The notes below the pieces were generated by a model that saw only the letters and a program-made list of their open reading frames with translations, was not told the origin of the DNA and ran no database searches. Both the position numbers and the translations under genes were made by a program. Shown here in pieces: positions 33,609 through 42,551 of a DNA stretch of 64,000 bases. The DNA is taken from positions 62,001 through 126,000 of the forward strand of contig DUNO01000049.1 in assembly GCA_012839295.1 (NCBI GenBank), written 5' to 3'. This stretch comes from Clostridiales bacterium (GTDB taxonomy: Bacteria > Bacillota > Clostridia > Lachnospirales > Lachnospiraceae). Numbering within the stretch: the first letter of the stretch is position 1; each line of letters opens with the position of its first letter.

Positions 33609-34802
33609 TCAAAATGAATTACTATGGGGGGCTATTTTTTCAGAAATTTCCGGCTCATGGTACATGACCAATCTCATCCCCACCAAAATAGACCTCATAA
33701 TCCTCACCGTTGCCGCTATAAGATTATCTTCGGCGGATTTAAGCGCCTCCTCCAAAGTCCCTGGAGAAACCACACAGCTCTCCATTGAATCAATATGATA
33801 TTCATATACAGCCTCAGCGTTCTTACCAATACTGCCAACAATAGCAATCACGGGAACATGGTGCATGGCCGCATATTTTGATATGCCTGTCACTACTTTT
33901 CCATTTACCGACTGGCCGTCAATCCTTCCTTCTCCTGTAATCACCAGGTCTGCCCATTCCAGCTTGCTGTTAAAATCCGATGCCTTCATAACAGCCTCAA
34001 TGCCTGATTGAAGCCGCCCTCCTGCAAAGGCTACAAGCCCCATTCCAAGTCCCCCCGCAGCGCCTGCACCTTTCAGCTGGTCCACTTCTTTATTAAATTT
34101 ACGTTTTATTATCCGGGCCAGATGGAAAAGCCCTTGATCCAATAATTCAACCTGCTCCGGAGTTGCCCCTTTTTGGGGTCCATATACTGCCGAGGCTCCC
34201 TCCGGCCCGCACAAAGGGTTGGAAACATCCGACATAATAACCAATTCTGTTTCCTTCAGCCTTTCATCCATCCCGCTTAAATCAATATCCACAATAGAAT
34301 CCAATGCACCCCCGCCAAAGCCTGCTTCCTTTCCATTCTCGTCAAGAAAATGGGCGCCCAAGGCCTGAGCCATCCCGATTCCGCCATCATTGGTGGCAGA
34401 ACCGCCAATTCCAATATAGATCTGTTTACACCCTAAATCTAATGCCGCTTTTATTAATTGCCCCGTACCATAAGTAGTGGCTTTTAATATATTGCGCTGT
34501 TCCTCCGGAACCAGGGGAAGGCCAGAGGCGGCCGCCATTTCAATGACAGCCTTGCCATCTTCCAACACTCCATATTTTGCACTAACCGTATCTCCCATAG
34601 GTCCGATAACCTCTTGATATTCATATCTTCCATTTAAAGCTGTAACCATGGCATCCACAGTGCCTTCGCCGCCATCTGCCATTGGGATATAGGCTAAGTT
34701 TGCTCCAGAAAACACTTTGCGAACTCCTTTTTCTATTAATTCCGCCACTTTATCCGTACTTAAACTCCCTTTATAGGAATCCGATGCAATTAGAATATTC
34801 AA
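33609..34802 (-). CDS. glxK: Glycerate kinase (GlxK/GarK family)
   Basis: About 397 residues. It phosphorylates D-glycerate with ATP, sending it to glycolysis. Family motifs: ILIASDSYKGSLS at the N-terminus, IPMADGGEGTVDAM, IYIGIGGSATNDGGIGMAQA, VSNPLCGPEGASAVYGPQKG and LVITGEGRIDGQSVNGK. The start is a TTG at 34802 with AAGGAGG seven bases upstream; it begins exactly where relatives begin. The frame is open to an ATG at 34904, but those 34 codons match nothing and lie before the ribosome site. The C-terminus is about 20 residues longer than usual (MYHEPEISEKIAP). It is the last gene of the operon, 25 bases behind livF when counted from the upstream ATG and about 130 from the TTG. Confidence 0.9.
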   Translation of the reverse strand: MNILIASDSYKGSLSTDKVAELIEKGVRKVFSGANLAYIPMADGGEGTVDAMVTALNGRYEYQEVIGPMGDTVSAKYGVLEDGKAVIEMAAASGLPLVPEEQRNILKATTYGTGQLIKAALDLGCKQIYIGIGGSATNDGGIGMAQALGAHFLDENGKEAGFGGGALDSIVDIDLSGMDERLKETELVIMSDVSNPLCGPEGASAVYGPQKGATPEQVELLDQGLFHLARIIKRKFNKEVDQLKGAGAAGGLGMGLVAFAGGRLQSGIEAVMKASDFNSKLEWADLVITGEGRIDGQSVNGKVVTGISKYAAMHHVPVIAIVGSIGKNAEAVYEYHIDSMESCVVSPGTLEEALKSAEDNLIAATVRIMRSILVGMRLVMYHEPEISEKIAPHSNSF

Positions 34803-34929
34803 ATAGTATCCCTCCTTATTGTTAAAGCGGATATCCATGTCTTTTCTGCCCTTTTCATAGAGCAGGGTATGAATATCCACCTTCCGGACAGCTTTTTTCA
34901 GCAATATGTTAATCCGCAGGTATCATCTC

Positions 34930-35649
34930 CTAAGAAATACCCAAATATGTTTTTTTGATACTATCATTATGGATGAATTCTTCCGCGGAGCCTTCCATTA
35001 CCAGCTTTCCGATTTCCATGACATAGGCCCTGTTTGCTATTTTAAGGGCCGACTTTGCATTCTGTTCTACTAAAAGTATGGTAACACCATCTTTATTAAT
35101 CTTTTCTATCGTCGAAAAAATATCCTTAATAACCAAGGGCGCAAGTCCCATAGAAGGTTCATCCAGCATTAATAGTTTAGGGGTTCCCATTAAAGCACGC
35201 GCAACTGCCACCATCTGCTGCTCCCCGCCGGACAGGGTTCCTGCATTTTGGGATTCCCTCTCTTTTAACCTTGGGAAAAGATTATAACAATACTCCAACC
35301 GTCCTTTAATAAAATTATTATCCTTCTGCAAAAATGCCCCCATCATGAGATTCTCTTTCACGGTAAGCTGGGGGAATACCAATCTGCCTTCTAAAACCTG
35401 TCCAAGCCTTAACGCCGCAATATGGTGGGGCGGCAGCTTATCAATTCTCTGCCCTTCAAAGGTAATGGAACCCCCGCCTATTTTGCCAAGAAGCCCTGAT
35501 ATAGAACGGAGTAAGGTTGTCTTCCCTGCCCCATTGCTCCCAATCATAGTAACAATTTCTCCCGGATATACTTCAAAAAACACCTTTTCCAAAGCCTGGA
35601 TTTTATCATAATAAAAATCCAAATGTTCTATCTTTAAAATTGGCTCCAT
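34930..35649 (-). CDS. livF: Liv-type ABC transporter ATP-binding protein F
   Basis: 239 residues, one ABC domain: Walker A GSNGAGKTTLL, Q-loop region LGQVLEGRLVFPQLTVKENL, signature TLSGGEQQMVAVARAL, Walker B LLMLDEPSMGLAP, then LLVEQN switch histidine equivalent region. VFPxLTVxENL and LSGGEQQM are typical of LivF. A near-perfect GGAGGTGAT site precedes the ATG. It pairs with LivG below. The operon is a sugar-acid type catabolic operon, so the system probably imports its substrate rather than branched-chain amino acids; the symbol denotes family only. Confidence 0.87.
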   Translation of the reverse strand: MEPILKIEHLDFYYDKIQALEKVFFEVYPGEIVTMIGSNGAGKTTLLRSISGLLGKIGGGSITFEGQRIDKLPPHHIAALRLGQVLEGRLVFPQLTVKENLMMGAFLQKDNNFIKGRLEYCYNLFPRLKERESQNAGTLSGGEQQMVAVARALMGTPKLLMLDEPSMGLAPLVIKDIFSTIEKINKDGVTILLVEQNAKSALKIANRAYVMEIGKLVMEGSAEEFIHNDSIKKTYLGIS

Positions 35650-35651
35650 CC

Positions 35652-36416
35652 TTAATCACCTCCGCCTAAATATGCTGTAATGACTTCTTCATTCTTCTGG
35701 ACTTCTTCCGGTGTGCCAAGGGCAATCCGCTTCCCATAATTAAGCACACAAATCCTGTCGGTAATTCCCATAACGAATCTCATGTCATGTTCCACCAAAA
35801 GAACGGTAATTCCCTTGGCACGGATCTTAATAATCAAATCTGCCAGTTGGTTTTTCTCCGTAGGGTTCATACCGGCTGCAGGCTCGTCTAATAAAAGCAG
35901 GGAGGGATCGCTGGCTAAGGCCCTTCCTATTTCAAGGATACGCTGTTCGCCGTAGGGCAAGGCATTGGACTGCACCTCTTCCTTTCCATCCAAGCTAACG
36001 AATTTAAGTATTTCAAGGGCTTTTTTTCTGGCAGCTTCTTCTTCATGGCGCTGTTTTCCTAATCTTAATACAGCGGAGGGAAGGCCGCTTGACAGCCTGG
36101 AATGCTGCCCCACCAAAAGATTTTCAAGAACCGTCATGCTCTTAAAGAGATTAATATTCTGGTAGGTACGTGCAATTCCTAGTTTATTAATCTGGTACAT
36201 GGGTTTTCCGTCAATTCTTTGCCCATTTAGCTCAATCGTACCGGAAGTAGGCTTAAAAGTCCCGCTTATCATATTAAAGCTGGTTGTCTTTCCGGCTCCG
36301 TTAGGTCCGATTAAACCAAAGATATCCCCTTTGTTTATCTCAAAATTTACGCTGTCAACGGCTATTAAGCCTCCGAATTTAATTGTTAAATCTGTTACCT
36401 TAAGCATTTCCTTCAC
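35652..36416 (-). CDS. livG: Liv-type ABC transporter ATP-binding protein G
   Basis: 254 residues. Walker A is GPNGAGKTTSFNMI, the long LivG insertion ARTYQNINLFKSMTVLENL follows, then NALPYGEQRILEIGRALA as signature, LLLDEPAAGMNPTEK as Walker B and LLVEHDMRFVMG. The start is a GTG at 36416 overlapping the livM stop by 17 bases; an ATG three codons later is also possible. It forms a heterodimer with LivF, energising the LivHM channel. Confidence 0.87.
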   Translation of the reverse strand: MKEMLKVTDLTIKFGGLIAVDSVNFEINKGDIFGLIGPNGAGKTTSFNMISGTFKPTSGTIELNGQRIDGKPMYQINKLGIARTYQNINLFKSMTVLENLLVGQHSRLSSGLPSAVLRLGKQRHEEEAARKKALEILKFVSLDGKEEVQSNALPYGEQRILEIGRALASDPSLLLLDEPAAGMNPTEKNQLADLIIKIRAKGITVLLVEHDMRFVMGITDRICVLNYGKRIALGTPEEVQKNEEVITAYLGGGD

Positions 36417-37488
36417 CGCCTCTACGTTTCATGGATTCTGAAATGTTCTTTCCCAGGCCTACGATACCTTTTGGCTGGAATAATATAATAATCAAAATGA
36501 CAATCCCATATATTAACATCCTGTAGTCTGCAAGGGGCTGCAGGCTTTCCTGAATCGTTGTAATAATTGTCGCACCAAGGATTGGCCCAAGCAGGTTACC
36601 ACTTCCCCCAAACAGGAGCATGGTAATAAAGATAACCGAAGTATTCTGCACAAAGGTATCCGGGCTGATAAACCCAATCATATGTGCATAGAGCGCACCG
36701 GCGAACCCCACATAGAATGCGGAAATCGCAAAAGACATTGTTTTATAATAACGGATATTGACTCCGCATCCATTGGCAGCCATTAAATTATCCCGGATAC
36801 TGATAAATCCACGGCCTATCCTGGAATTAACAATATGCTGCTTCACAATCAAAAACAGGATTGTAAAAAACAGAACTAAATAATAGTATTTATATTTGCT
36901 TGAAATAGTGGAAAAAGAAAATCCAAAAATATTAATCTCCGGAACTCTGGTAATCCCAATATATCCATTGGTCAATTCCGCAAAATTAGAAACCGCTAAT
37001 AATACGAGATAGTTAAACGCAATGGTAAGCAGAGCCAGGAAATGGAATACCAGCTTATTTGCAGGTATGGATAATAAAATCCCAAAAAGTGCCGCGATAA
37101 GTGCCGCAAGAAAAATTGTTAAGATAGGAGGTAAGGTTATACCGAACCATTTTCCAAAGCCCCATTCAGGATGGCTCATAAGCACCGAAGCATATGCCCC
37201 GATACAGAAGAAGCCCGCGTGTCCAAAGGACACTTGCCCTGTATATCCAAATAAGATATCCAATCCGCTTGTGACAATGGTATAGATACAAATAAAGCTT
37301 AATAATAAGTAAAAATACTTACTTTGCCTTAATATGATATTGTGCTCCATCATAAAGGGCACAATGACTAACAGCGCAACTGCGGCGATGGCTATAGACT
37401 TCTTACTTTTTAATACGTCACGTATTTTATTGTTCATCGATTGCTTTCCCATTCTTATGTCCATGCCCTCTACTGCACAAATCGCCAT
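36400..37488 (-). CDS. livM: Liv-type ABC transporter permease M
   Basis: Up to 362 residues with about eight to ten membrane segments. LivM features: GLDILFGYTGQVSFGHAGFFCIGAYASVL split here as GYTGQVSFGHAGFF, LLTIAFNYLVLLAVSNFAELT, the ATPase-contact loop RGFISIRDNLMAANGCGVN and MLLFGGSGNLLGPILGA. Several ATGs near the front (37488, 37464, 37449, 37437) lack a clear ribosome site, so the start is uncertain; the conserved part begins only after about residue 30. An SD-like AAGGGGGG near 37515 fits a ten-codon frame at 37470-37502, which may be chance. Confidence 0.82.
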   Translation of the reverse strand: MAICAVEGMDIRMGKQSMNNKIRDVLKSKKSIAIAAVALLVIVPFMMEHNIILRQSKYFYLLLSFICIYTIVTSGLDILFGYTGQVSFGHAGFFCIGAYASVLMSHPEWGFGKWFGITLPPILTIFLAALIAALFGILLSIPANKLVFHFLALLTIAFNYLVLLAVSNFAELTNGYIGITRVPEINIFGFSFSTISSKYKYYYLVLFFTILFLIVKQHIVNSRIGRGFISIRDNLMAANGCGVNIRYYKTMSFAISAFYVGFAGALYAHMIGFISPDTFVQNTSVIFITMLLFGGSGNLLGPILGATIITTIQESLQPLADYRMLIYGIVILIIILFQPKGIVGLGKNISESMKRRGGEGNA

Positions 37489-37566
37489 GAAAGTGCTGGC
37501 ATGGACCCGGTCCCCCCTTCGTTCATTAATTTTAATTCTTTCAACCTTCTCATCTCCTTCTTTTTA

Positions 37567-38448
37567 TTATTCATCGTATACTTTTGCATTAAAGATACCA
37601 GAAGGTTTTATAATCATCACCAGGATTAGAACGCCATATACTACAAATTCTTTATAAGCAGAAGATACATATCCTGATACAAAGGTCTCCAAAAGTCCAA
37701 TGATCAGCGCACCTACTATGGCCCCATAGATGTTGCCGTATCCTCCGATAACAGCACCCGCAAAGCTTTTGGCGCCGAATTGGCTTCCCAGCCCATAGGA
37801 GACATATAATGTCGGTGCGACCAGGATTCCCCCGAGGCAGGCTAGGGCAGCGGCGATTCCATAGGTGATGCCGATTGTACGGTTTACGTTAATTCCCATA
37901 CAGCTGGCTGCCGTTTTATTCTGTGCTGCCGCGCGCATTGAAGTTCCGAATTTAGTCTTATTTAAGAAGAAATGGAGTGCAATCATGGCACAGATTGCCA
38001 CAACAATACATAAGATACTTTCTTTAGAAACTGAGGCAGTTCCCAGCTTAACCGGCGCACTGTCCTTAAAAATCGGCGGAAAATAATGAGGCCTTGCATC
38101 CCAGATTAACATAGCTGCATTTTCCATAATAATGGATAAGGCAATGGTCGATAATACTACATAGATATTCCGGGCTTTTTTGGCAACCAATACCCGGATA
38201 ATCGACCGTTCCATCATCCACCCAATAAAAAACATGATAACAACCGCTAAAGCCATAGATGCGATAAAGGGAATCTTCCATTCCGAATAGAATTGCCATG
38301 CCAGGAAAGCTCCAAACATAAGAAGATTTGCCTGGGTGAAATTCATATATCCTGAGGCTTGATAAATCAAACTAAAACCAAGGGAAAGCATTCCGTATGT
38401 ACAGCCCAACACCAACCCTCCGACCAGTACGGAAATAAACATATTCAT
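37567..38448 (-). CDS. livH: Liv-type ABC transporter permease H
   Basis: About 293 residues, eight hydrophobic segments. LivH pattern: GLVLGCTYGMLSLGFSLIYQ, ASGYMNFTQANLLMFGAFLA, TKFGTSMRAAAQNKTAASCMG (ATPase-contact loop) and AGAVIGGYGNIYGAIVGALI. The ATG at 38448 is preferred over the longer frame because a G-rich site (AGGATGGTGG) stands directly in front and relatives begin there. It pairs with LivM. An 80-base gap to livM makes separate translation likely. Confidence 0.86.
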   Translation of the reverse strand: MNMFISVLVGGLVLGCTYGMLSLGFSLIYQASGYMNFTQANLLMFGAFLAWQFYSEWKIPFIASMALAVVIMFFIGWMMERSIIRVLVAKKARNIYVVLSTIALSIIMENAAMLIWDARPHYFPPIFKDSAPVKLGTASVSKESILCIVVAICAMIALHFFLNKTKFGTSMRAAAQNKTAASCMGINVNRTIGITYGIAAALACLGGILVAPTLYVSYGLGSQFGAKSFAGAVIGGYGNIYGAIVGALIIGLLETFVSGYVSSAYKEFVVYGVLILVMIIKPSGIFNAKVYDE

Positions 38449-38575
38449 AAAGCCACCATCCTGTCTATTAATTTTCACCTGTAACGGACAAAATGGGTTG
38501 CCGATATTGATATTCACAACCCATTTCATCCTTCAATACAGTTCAAAGGATTTCATCATAACTTTTTATTCTGTC

Positions 38576-39793
38576 TTATTTATAGGTATCGATGGGGTTC
38601 TCTTTTAAGAAATCGCTAAAGAGAACATTCTTACCCTTATGGATGATATACACTTTTTGTCCGCTCAAGCATTCCCCGTTGTCAAATTTGGAATAATCCG
38701 CAGAGCCGGCCAGAAGGTCTATCTTCATGTTGGCGATGGTGTCCCTGACGGCAGGGCCGTCTTTTGTGCCTGCTTCCTTTACGCCTGTTAATAAAACATT
38801 CGTTGCATCATAAGCCCTGTAAGCAACATCATGGGCCGGTAAGCTGCCATATTCTTTTTCATAGGCGGCTAAAAATTCTCTTTCTTTTTCCGTGCTCGCT
38901 TCGTCTACACTATCCGGGATACAATGGGGCGTAAAGAACACAACTCCGTCTGCTCCACTACCTGCAACATTTCTGATATCGGGCATTGACATTGTTTCAC
39001 ATCCGAATATGTATCCTGTATATCCCAGGGAACGGACCTGTTTTACCATTAAGCTTCCCTGTTCCCCCTGTGCAAAGATAATAACACCGTTTGGCTTCTT
39101 GCTAAGGATGGAAGAAAGAGCTCCTGTCCAGTCAGTTTCACCAACCATTGCCTGTTCTTCTGTAACAATATTGATCGTTCCTCTTTTTTTAAGCTCTGCC
39201 ATAACCAGGTTATTGGCAGAAATATTACCGTCATCCTGATAGATTAAAGTACCGATATCGGTGACCTTAAGGGCTTCCATAGCATCCACAAGGGGTGCTG
39301 CCCCTCCCTCTGAATTGGCAAGGGAACGGAAGAGATATTTCCATCCCTTTTGAAGCCAGGCGGGATTCATTCCTGTACCGACTTCAGGTATCTTGGCTGC
39401 TTCCACCAGATCACCGGTCGCCTGAATATTACCGCTTAACTGGGAGGCAATAATGCCGTCTACCTTCCTGTCGTCGATCAGGTAGGATACTCCTTTTACG
39501 GCTCCTTCCGTGGTAGCACCGTCATCATAGAATTCAAATCCGATCTGCCCGCCTAATACCCCTCCATTTTCATTCCATTGCTTAATCGCCAGCTTGATTG
39601 CATTTAAACCTGCTGTCCCGGCTGTAGCAACCTGGCCTGTTACTCCGCCATAATGTCCGATTACATAAGAATACTTTTCCCCTGAGCCGCCCTCCGTTAC
39701 ATTGCCGGTTTCACCGCTTCCCTTTGTACTGCCGCATCCGGCTAAAGATACCATCATTGCCAGCGCTAATGCAAATCCCCAAAATTTTTTCAT
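38576..39793 (-). CDS. livJ: Liv-type substrate-binding lipoprotein
   Basis: About 405 residues. The signal ends in LAGC, so it is a membrane-attached lipoprotein. The periplasmic-binding fold type I (Peripla_BP_6) is seen in YVIGHYGGVTGQVATAG, LNAIKLAIKQWNENGGVLGG, VDGIIASQLSGNIQATGDLV, GTLIYQDDGNISANNLV and HDVAYRAYDATNVLLTGV. GGVTGQVATAGTAGL replaces the usual PLTG start of amino-acid binders, consistent with a different ligand. The ATG at 39793 is placed behind GGAAGG. It lies 3' of the reductase gene in the same operon and is followed by the permease genes. Confidence 0.85.
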   Translation of the reverse strand: MKKFWGFALALAMMVSLAGCGSTKGSGETGNVTEGGSGEKYSYVIGHYGGVTGQVATAGTAGLNAIKLAIKQWNENGGVLGGQIGFEFYDDGATTEGAVKGVSYLIDDRKVDGIIASQLSGNIQATGDLVEAAKIPEVGTGMNPAWLQKGWKYLFRSLANSEGGAAPLVDAMEALKVTDIGTLIYQDDGNISANNLVMAELKKRGTINIVTEEQAMVGETDWTGALSSILSKKPNGVIIFAQGEQGSLMVKQVRSLGYTGYIFGCETMSMPDIRNVAGSGADGVVFFTPHCIPDSVDEASTEKEREFLAAYEKEYGSLPAHDVAYRAYDATNVLLTGVKEAGTKDGPAVRDTIANMKIDLLAGSADYSKFDNGECLSGQKVYIIHKGKNVLFSDFLKENPIDTYK

Positions 39794-39826
39794 TGTTTTC
39801 CTTCCTCCCAAATAATTTTATTGTTT

Positions 39827-40708
39827 TTACCTTATTTCACTTCCGCATACTTTTTCATAGTACTTGGCGATAGCACTATGGTCATCCTGACCGCATCCAT
39901 CTGCATGAAGTGTCTGCAGCATTTCCATAACCGCCGCTGTCAACGGCAACGGCGCTCCCACGCCATGGCCGGTCTCCAAAGCATTGCCCAGATCCTTAAT
40001 ATGGAGGTCAATCTTAAATCCCGGCTTAAAGTTCCGTTCCATAATCATCGGTGCTTTTGCATTCATAACTGTTGACCCGGCCAGCCCCCCTTTGATTGCA
40101 TCAAATACAAGCTTAGGATCCACCCCCGCTTTGCTTGCCAACAAAAATGCCTCTGACACGGCCGCAATATTTAATGCTACAATCACCTGGTTTGCCAGTT
40201 TTGTCGTATTGCCCGCCCCAATGCTTCCACAATGGACCGCACTGGCACCCATGACCAGAAGAATATCCTTTACCTCTTCAAACACCTCTTTATCACCGCC
40301 TACCATAATCGACAGGCTTCCATCAATTGCTTTTGGCTCCCCGCCGCTTACCGGCGCATCAAGCATCCTTATCCCTTTTGCGGCGCAGGCTTTCCCGATT
40401 TCCTGGGAAGCTAACGGTGCTATGGAGCTCATATCAATTAAAACAGCCCCAGCCTTTGCACCTTCCAGCACACCAGCCTCACCCATGACTGCTGCCTTTA
40501 CATGGGGGGAATTAGGAAGCATTGTAATAATTACCATACACTGCTCCGCCACTTCTTTCGAGGTCCCGGCTGCCCTTCCGCCGGCATCAGCAACATCCTT
40601 TACATTGCTTTCGTTTACGTCAAATGCAACGATTTCATGGCCCGCCTTCAATAGATTCACTGCCATGGGCTTACCCATGATACCAAGTCCGATAAAACCA
40701 ATTTTCAT
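39827..40708 (-). CDS. garR: 2-hydroxy-3-oxopropionate reductase-like dehydrogenase
   Basis: 293 residues of the beta-hydroxyacid dehydrogenase family. NAD(P) motif GFIGLGIMGKPMAVNLLKAG, substrate motif DAPVSGGEPKAIDGSL, catalytic lysine in GAGNTTKLANQ and the C-terminal HIKDLGNALETG with GQDDHSAIAKYYE. The pattern is closest to tartronate semialdehyde reductase (GarR/GlxR), and glycerate kinase at the end of the same operon supports formation of glycerate. Members of this family also reduce sulfolactaldehyde (YihU) or oxidise 3-hydroxyisobutyrate; with a split transketolase beside it, reduction of another short aldehyde is possible. Ribosome site GGAGGAG before the ATG. Confidence 0.82.
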   Translation of the reverse strand: MKIGFIGLGIMGKPMAVNLLKAGHEIVAFDVNESNVKDVADAGGRAAGTSKEVAEQCMVIITMLPNSPHVKAAVMGEAGVLEGAKAGAVLIDMSSIAPLASQEIGKACAAKGIRMLDAPVSGGEPKAIDGSLSIMVGGDKEVFEEVKDILLVMGASAVHCGSIGAGNTTKLANQVIVALNIAAVSEAFLLASKAGVDPKLVFDAIKGGLAGSTVMNAKAPMIMERNFKPGFKIDLHIKDLGNALETGHGVGAPLPLTAAVMEMLQTLHADGCGQDDHSAIAKYYEKVCGSEIR

Positions 40709-40723
40709 CCCTAATGCTCCTCC

Positions 40724-41653
40724 TTATAGTAATCCTTTCACCTTTGCAACAATGTTCTGCTCTGTCAGCCCATAATGGTCCATTAATTCCTTTACGCTAT
40801 GTGCGGATTGCCCGAACTTGTCTTCAATTGCCACATAATCCATTGGAACCTTGCTCTTTTTTAGTGCCAATGCCACTTTACTTGCCAGGCCGCCAATATA
40901 GCTATGTTCTTCTGCTGTTACAATAGCTTTTGCTTCTTTTGATAATGTAAGCACCGCTTCTTCATCAAAGGGCTTCATTGTACTGACATTAACAACCTTG
41001 GCGCTGATTCCGTCCTTTTCCAAAGTCTCTGCTGCTTTCATGGAAGCCTCCACCATTGTCCCACTGGCGAAGAGCACTACGTCATTTCCATCCTTTAGCA
41101 CCCTCATTTTCCCTAATTCAAAGGTGTCCCCTTCACTGATATAATCAGGTACGTCATTTCTTACCACCCTGATGTATACCGGTCCTTCTATTTCTGCCGC
41201 AGCATGTACGGCCTGCCTGGTTTCCGCCGCATCACAGGGTGTCAATACCGTCATGTTGGGAATAACGCTCATGGTTGCAACATCCTCAATGGTCTGATGG
41301 GTGGAACCGTCCCCAAAATCGGAGAGACCGGAGGAGGAGCCGCATATTTTTACATTTAAATTTCCAATGGCTATGGTCTGCCGTATCTGGTCGAAGGCCC
41401 TTCCGGCCGCAAAGACGGCAAAGGTGCTTGCAAATGCGATCTTGCCGCTGGCTGCCAGGCCTGCCGCCATGGACAGCATATTTTGTTCCGCAATCCCCAT
41501 CTCGAAATACCTGTCAGGATATGCCTGCTGGAACAGGCAGGACATTGTGGATTTTCCTAAATCAGCTTCCAATACGACTATATCTCTATTGTCGGCTCCT
41601 AAAGCAACTAATTCTTCACCATATGCTAATCGTTGACTTTGTGTTTTACTCAT
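40724..41653 (-). CDS. Transketolase, C-terminal subunit of split enzyme
   Basis: 309 residues covering the Pyr and C-terminal domains of transketolase. The catalytic glutamate that activates thiamine diphosphate is in YFEMGIAEQNMLSMAAG; FASTFAVFAAGRAFDQIRQ, GLSDFGDGSTHQTIEDVA (with the substrate-binding histidine) and TVLTPCDAAETRQAV follow. The last domain has VNVSTMKPFDEEAVLTLSKE and EEHSYIGGLAS. It is 17 bases behind the N-terminal subunit. Split transketolases occur in archaea and clostridial catabolic operons with special ketose donors. Ribosome site AGGAGGGG. Confidence 0.9.
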   Translation of the reverse strand: MSKTQSQRLAYGEELVALGADNRDIVVLEADLGKSTMSCLFQQAYPDRYFEMGIAEQNMLSMAAGLAASGKIAFASTFAVFAAGRAFDQIRQTIAIGNLNVKICGSSSGLSDFGDGSTHQTIEDVATMSVIPNMTVLTPCDAAETRQAVHAAAEIEGPVYIRVVRNDVPDYISEGDTFELGKMRVLKDGNDVVLFASGTMVEASMKAAETLEKDGISAKVVNVSTMKPFDEEAVLTLSKEAKAIVTAEEHSYIGGLASKVALALKKSKVPMDYVAIEDKFGQSAHSVKELMDHYGLTEQNIVAKVKGLL

Positions 41654-41669
41654 CTTAATCCCCTCCTGA

Positions 41670-42515
41670 TTAGTTGTATTTCTCTATTTCAGCATCTAAT
41701 TCCTGCAATGCAATCCCATACTGTTCCCTTGTCATGGCTCCATTGTGGAAACCGACTACATTTTCTGCAAAGGAGATTCCCTTTCCTTTGATTGTATGGG
41801 ATATAATCACGGTCGGCTGGCCTTTTATGGTATCTGCTTTATCCAGTGCCTCCAGGATTTCTTCAATATTGTGTCCGTCAATTTCAAGGACCTTCCAGCC
41901 AAAGGCTTCCCACTTCTCCGGCAGCGGATTGGTGTCAAATCTCTCGCATATGCTTCCCGTGGCCTGTAATTTATTCTTATCTACAATGGCTACAATATTA
42001 TCTATCTTAAAATTCTTAGCTGCCATGGCTGCTTCCCAGACCTGGCCCTCCGCCATCTCGCCATCCCCCAGGATACAGTATACCTTGTTATCCTTTTCGT
42101 CCAATTTCATCGCTAAGGCCATGCCGTTGGCAATGGATAAGCCCTGTCCCAGGGAGCCGGTGTTCGCTTCTACCCCGGGGGTCTTATTTCTGTCCGGGTG
42201 TCCCTGCAAAATAGAGCCGAAGCTTTTTAGCGTGGTAATAATTTCTTTTGGGAAATATCCTAATTCTGCAAGGGCTGCATATTGAATAATTGCTGCATGC
42301 CCCTTACTCATAATAAATTTGTCCCTTCCTTCCCACTTCGGGTTTTGCTTATCCAGCTTCATCTTATGAAAATATAAGGCCGCTACAATATCCGCACTGG
42401 AGCAGGATCCTCCTAAATGCCCGACGTGGCCGTCGCCGCCGATCATAAGCACAACGTCCTTTCTTAACTGTGCCGCCATCTTTTGAATGCTATTCACAAT
42501 CTCTTGCCTTCCCAT
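41670..42515 (-). CDS. Transketolase, N-terminal subunit of split enzyme
   Basis: 281 residues, the thiamine-diphosphate PP domain. HVGHLGGSCSSADIVAALYF gives the pyrophosphate-side histidines, FIMSKGHAAIIQYAALAELG and PGVEANTGSLGQGLSIANGMA are transketolase motifs, and GDGEMAEGQVWEAAMAAK with IVDKNKLQATGS is the metal/ThDP-binding GDG-N motif. The C-terminus ends in a short helix. With the next gene it makes a full transketolase of the 2+2 type. No ribose-phosphate pathway partner (transaldolase, ribose isomerase) lies near, so a dedicated catabolic role is likely. Confidence 0.9.
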   Translation of the reverse strand: MGRQEIVNSIQKMAAQLRKDVVLMIGGDGHVGHLGGSCSSADIVAALYFHKMKLDKQNPKWEGRDKFIMSKGHAAIIQYAALAELGYFPKEIITTLKSFGSILQGHPDRNKTPGVEANTGSLGQGLSIANGMALAMKLDEKDNKVYCILGDGEMAEGQVWEAAMAAKNFKIDNIVAIVDKNKLQATGSICERFDTNPLPEKWEAFGWKVLEIDGHNIEEILEALDKADTIKGQPTVIISHTIKGKGISFAENVVGFHNGAMTREQYGIALQELDAEIEKYN

Positions 42516-42551
42516 ATTTCTACCTCCAAACTTTGATTTCCGGTTATCCCG

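Noticed and set aside
37470-37502. Ten-codon frame with good SD before livM (possible leader peptide)
   Set aside because: Composition shows no regulatory codon run and no attenuator hairpin follows; it probably reflects the unclear livM start.
34930-39793. Reading the Liv-type transporter as a branched-chain amino acid importer
   Set aside because: All neighbours are carbohydrate or hydroxyacid enzymes in the same operon, so the family name is not taken as the substrate.
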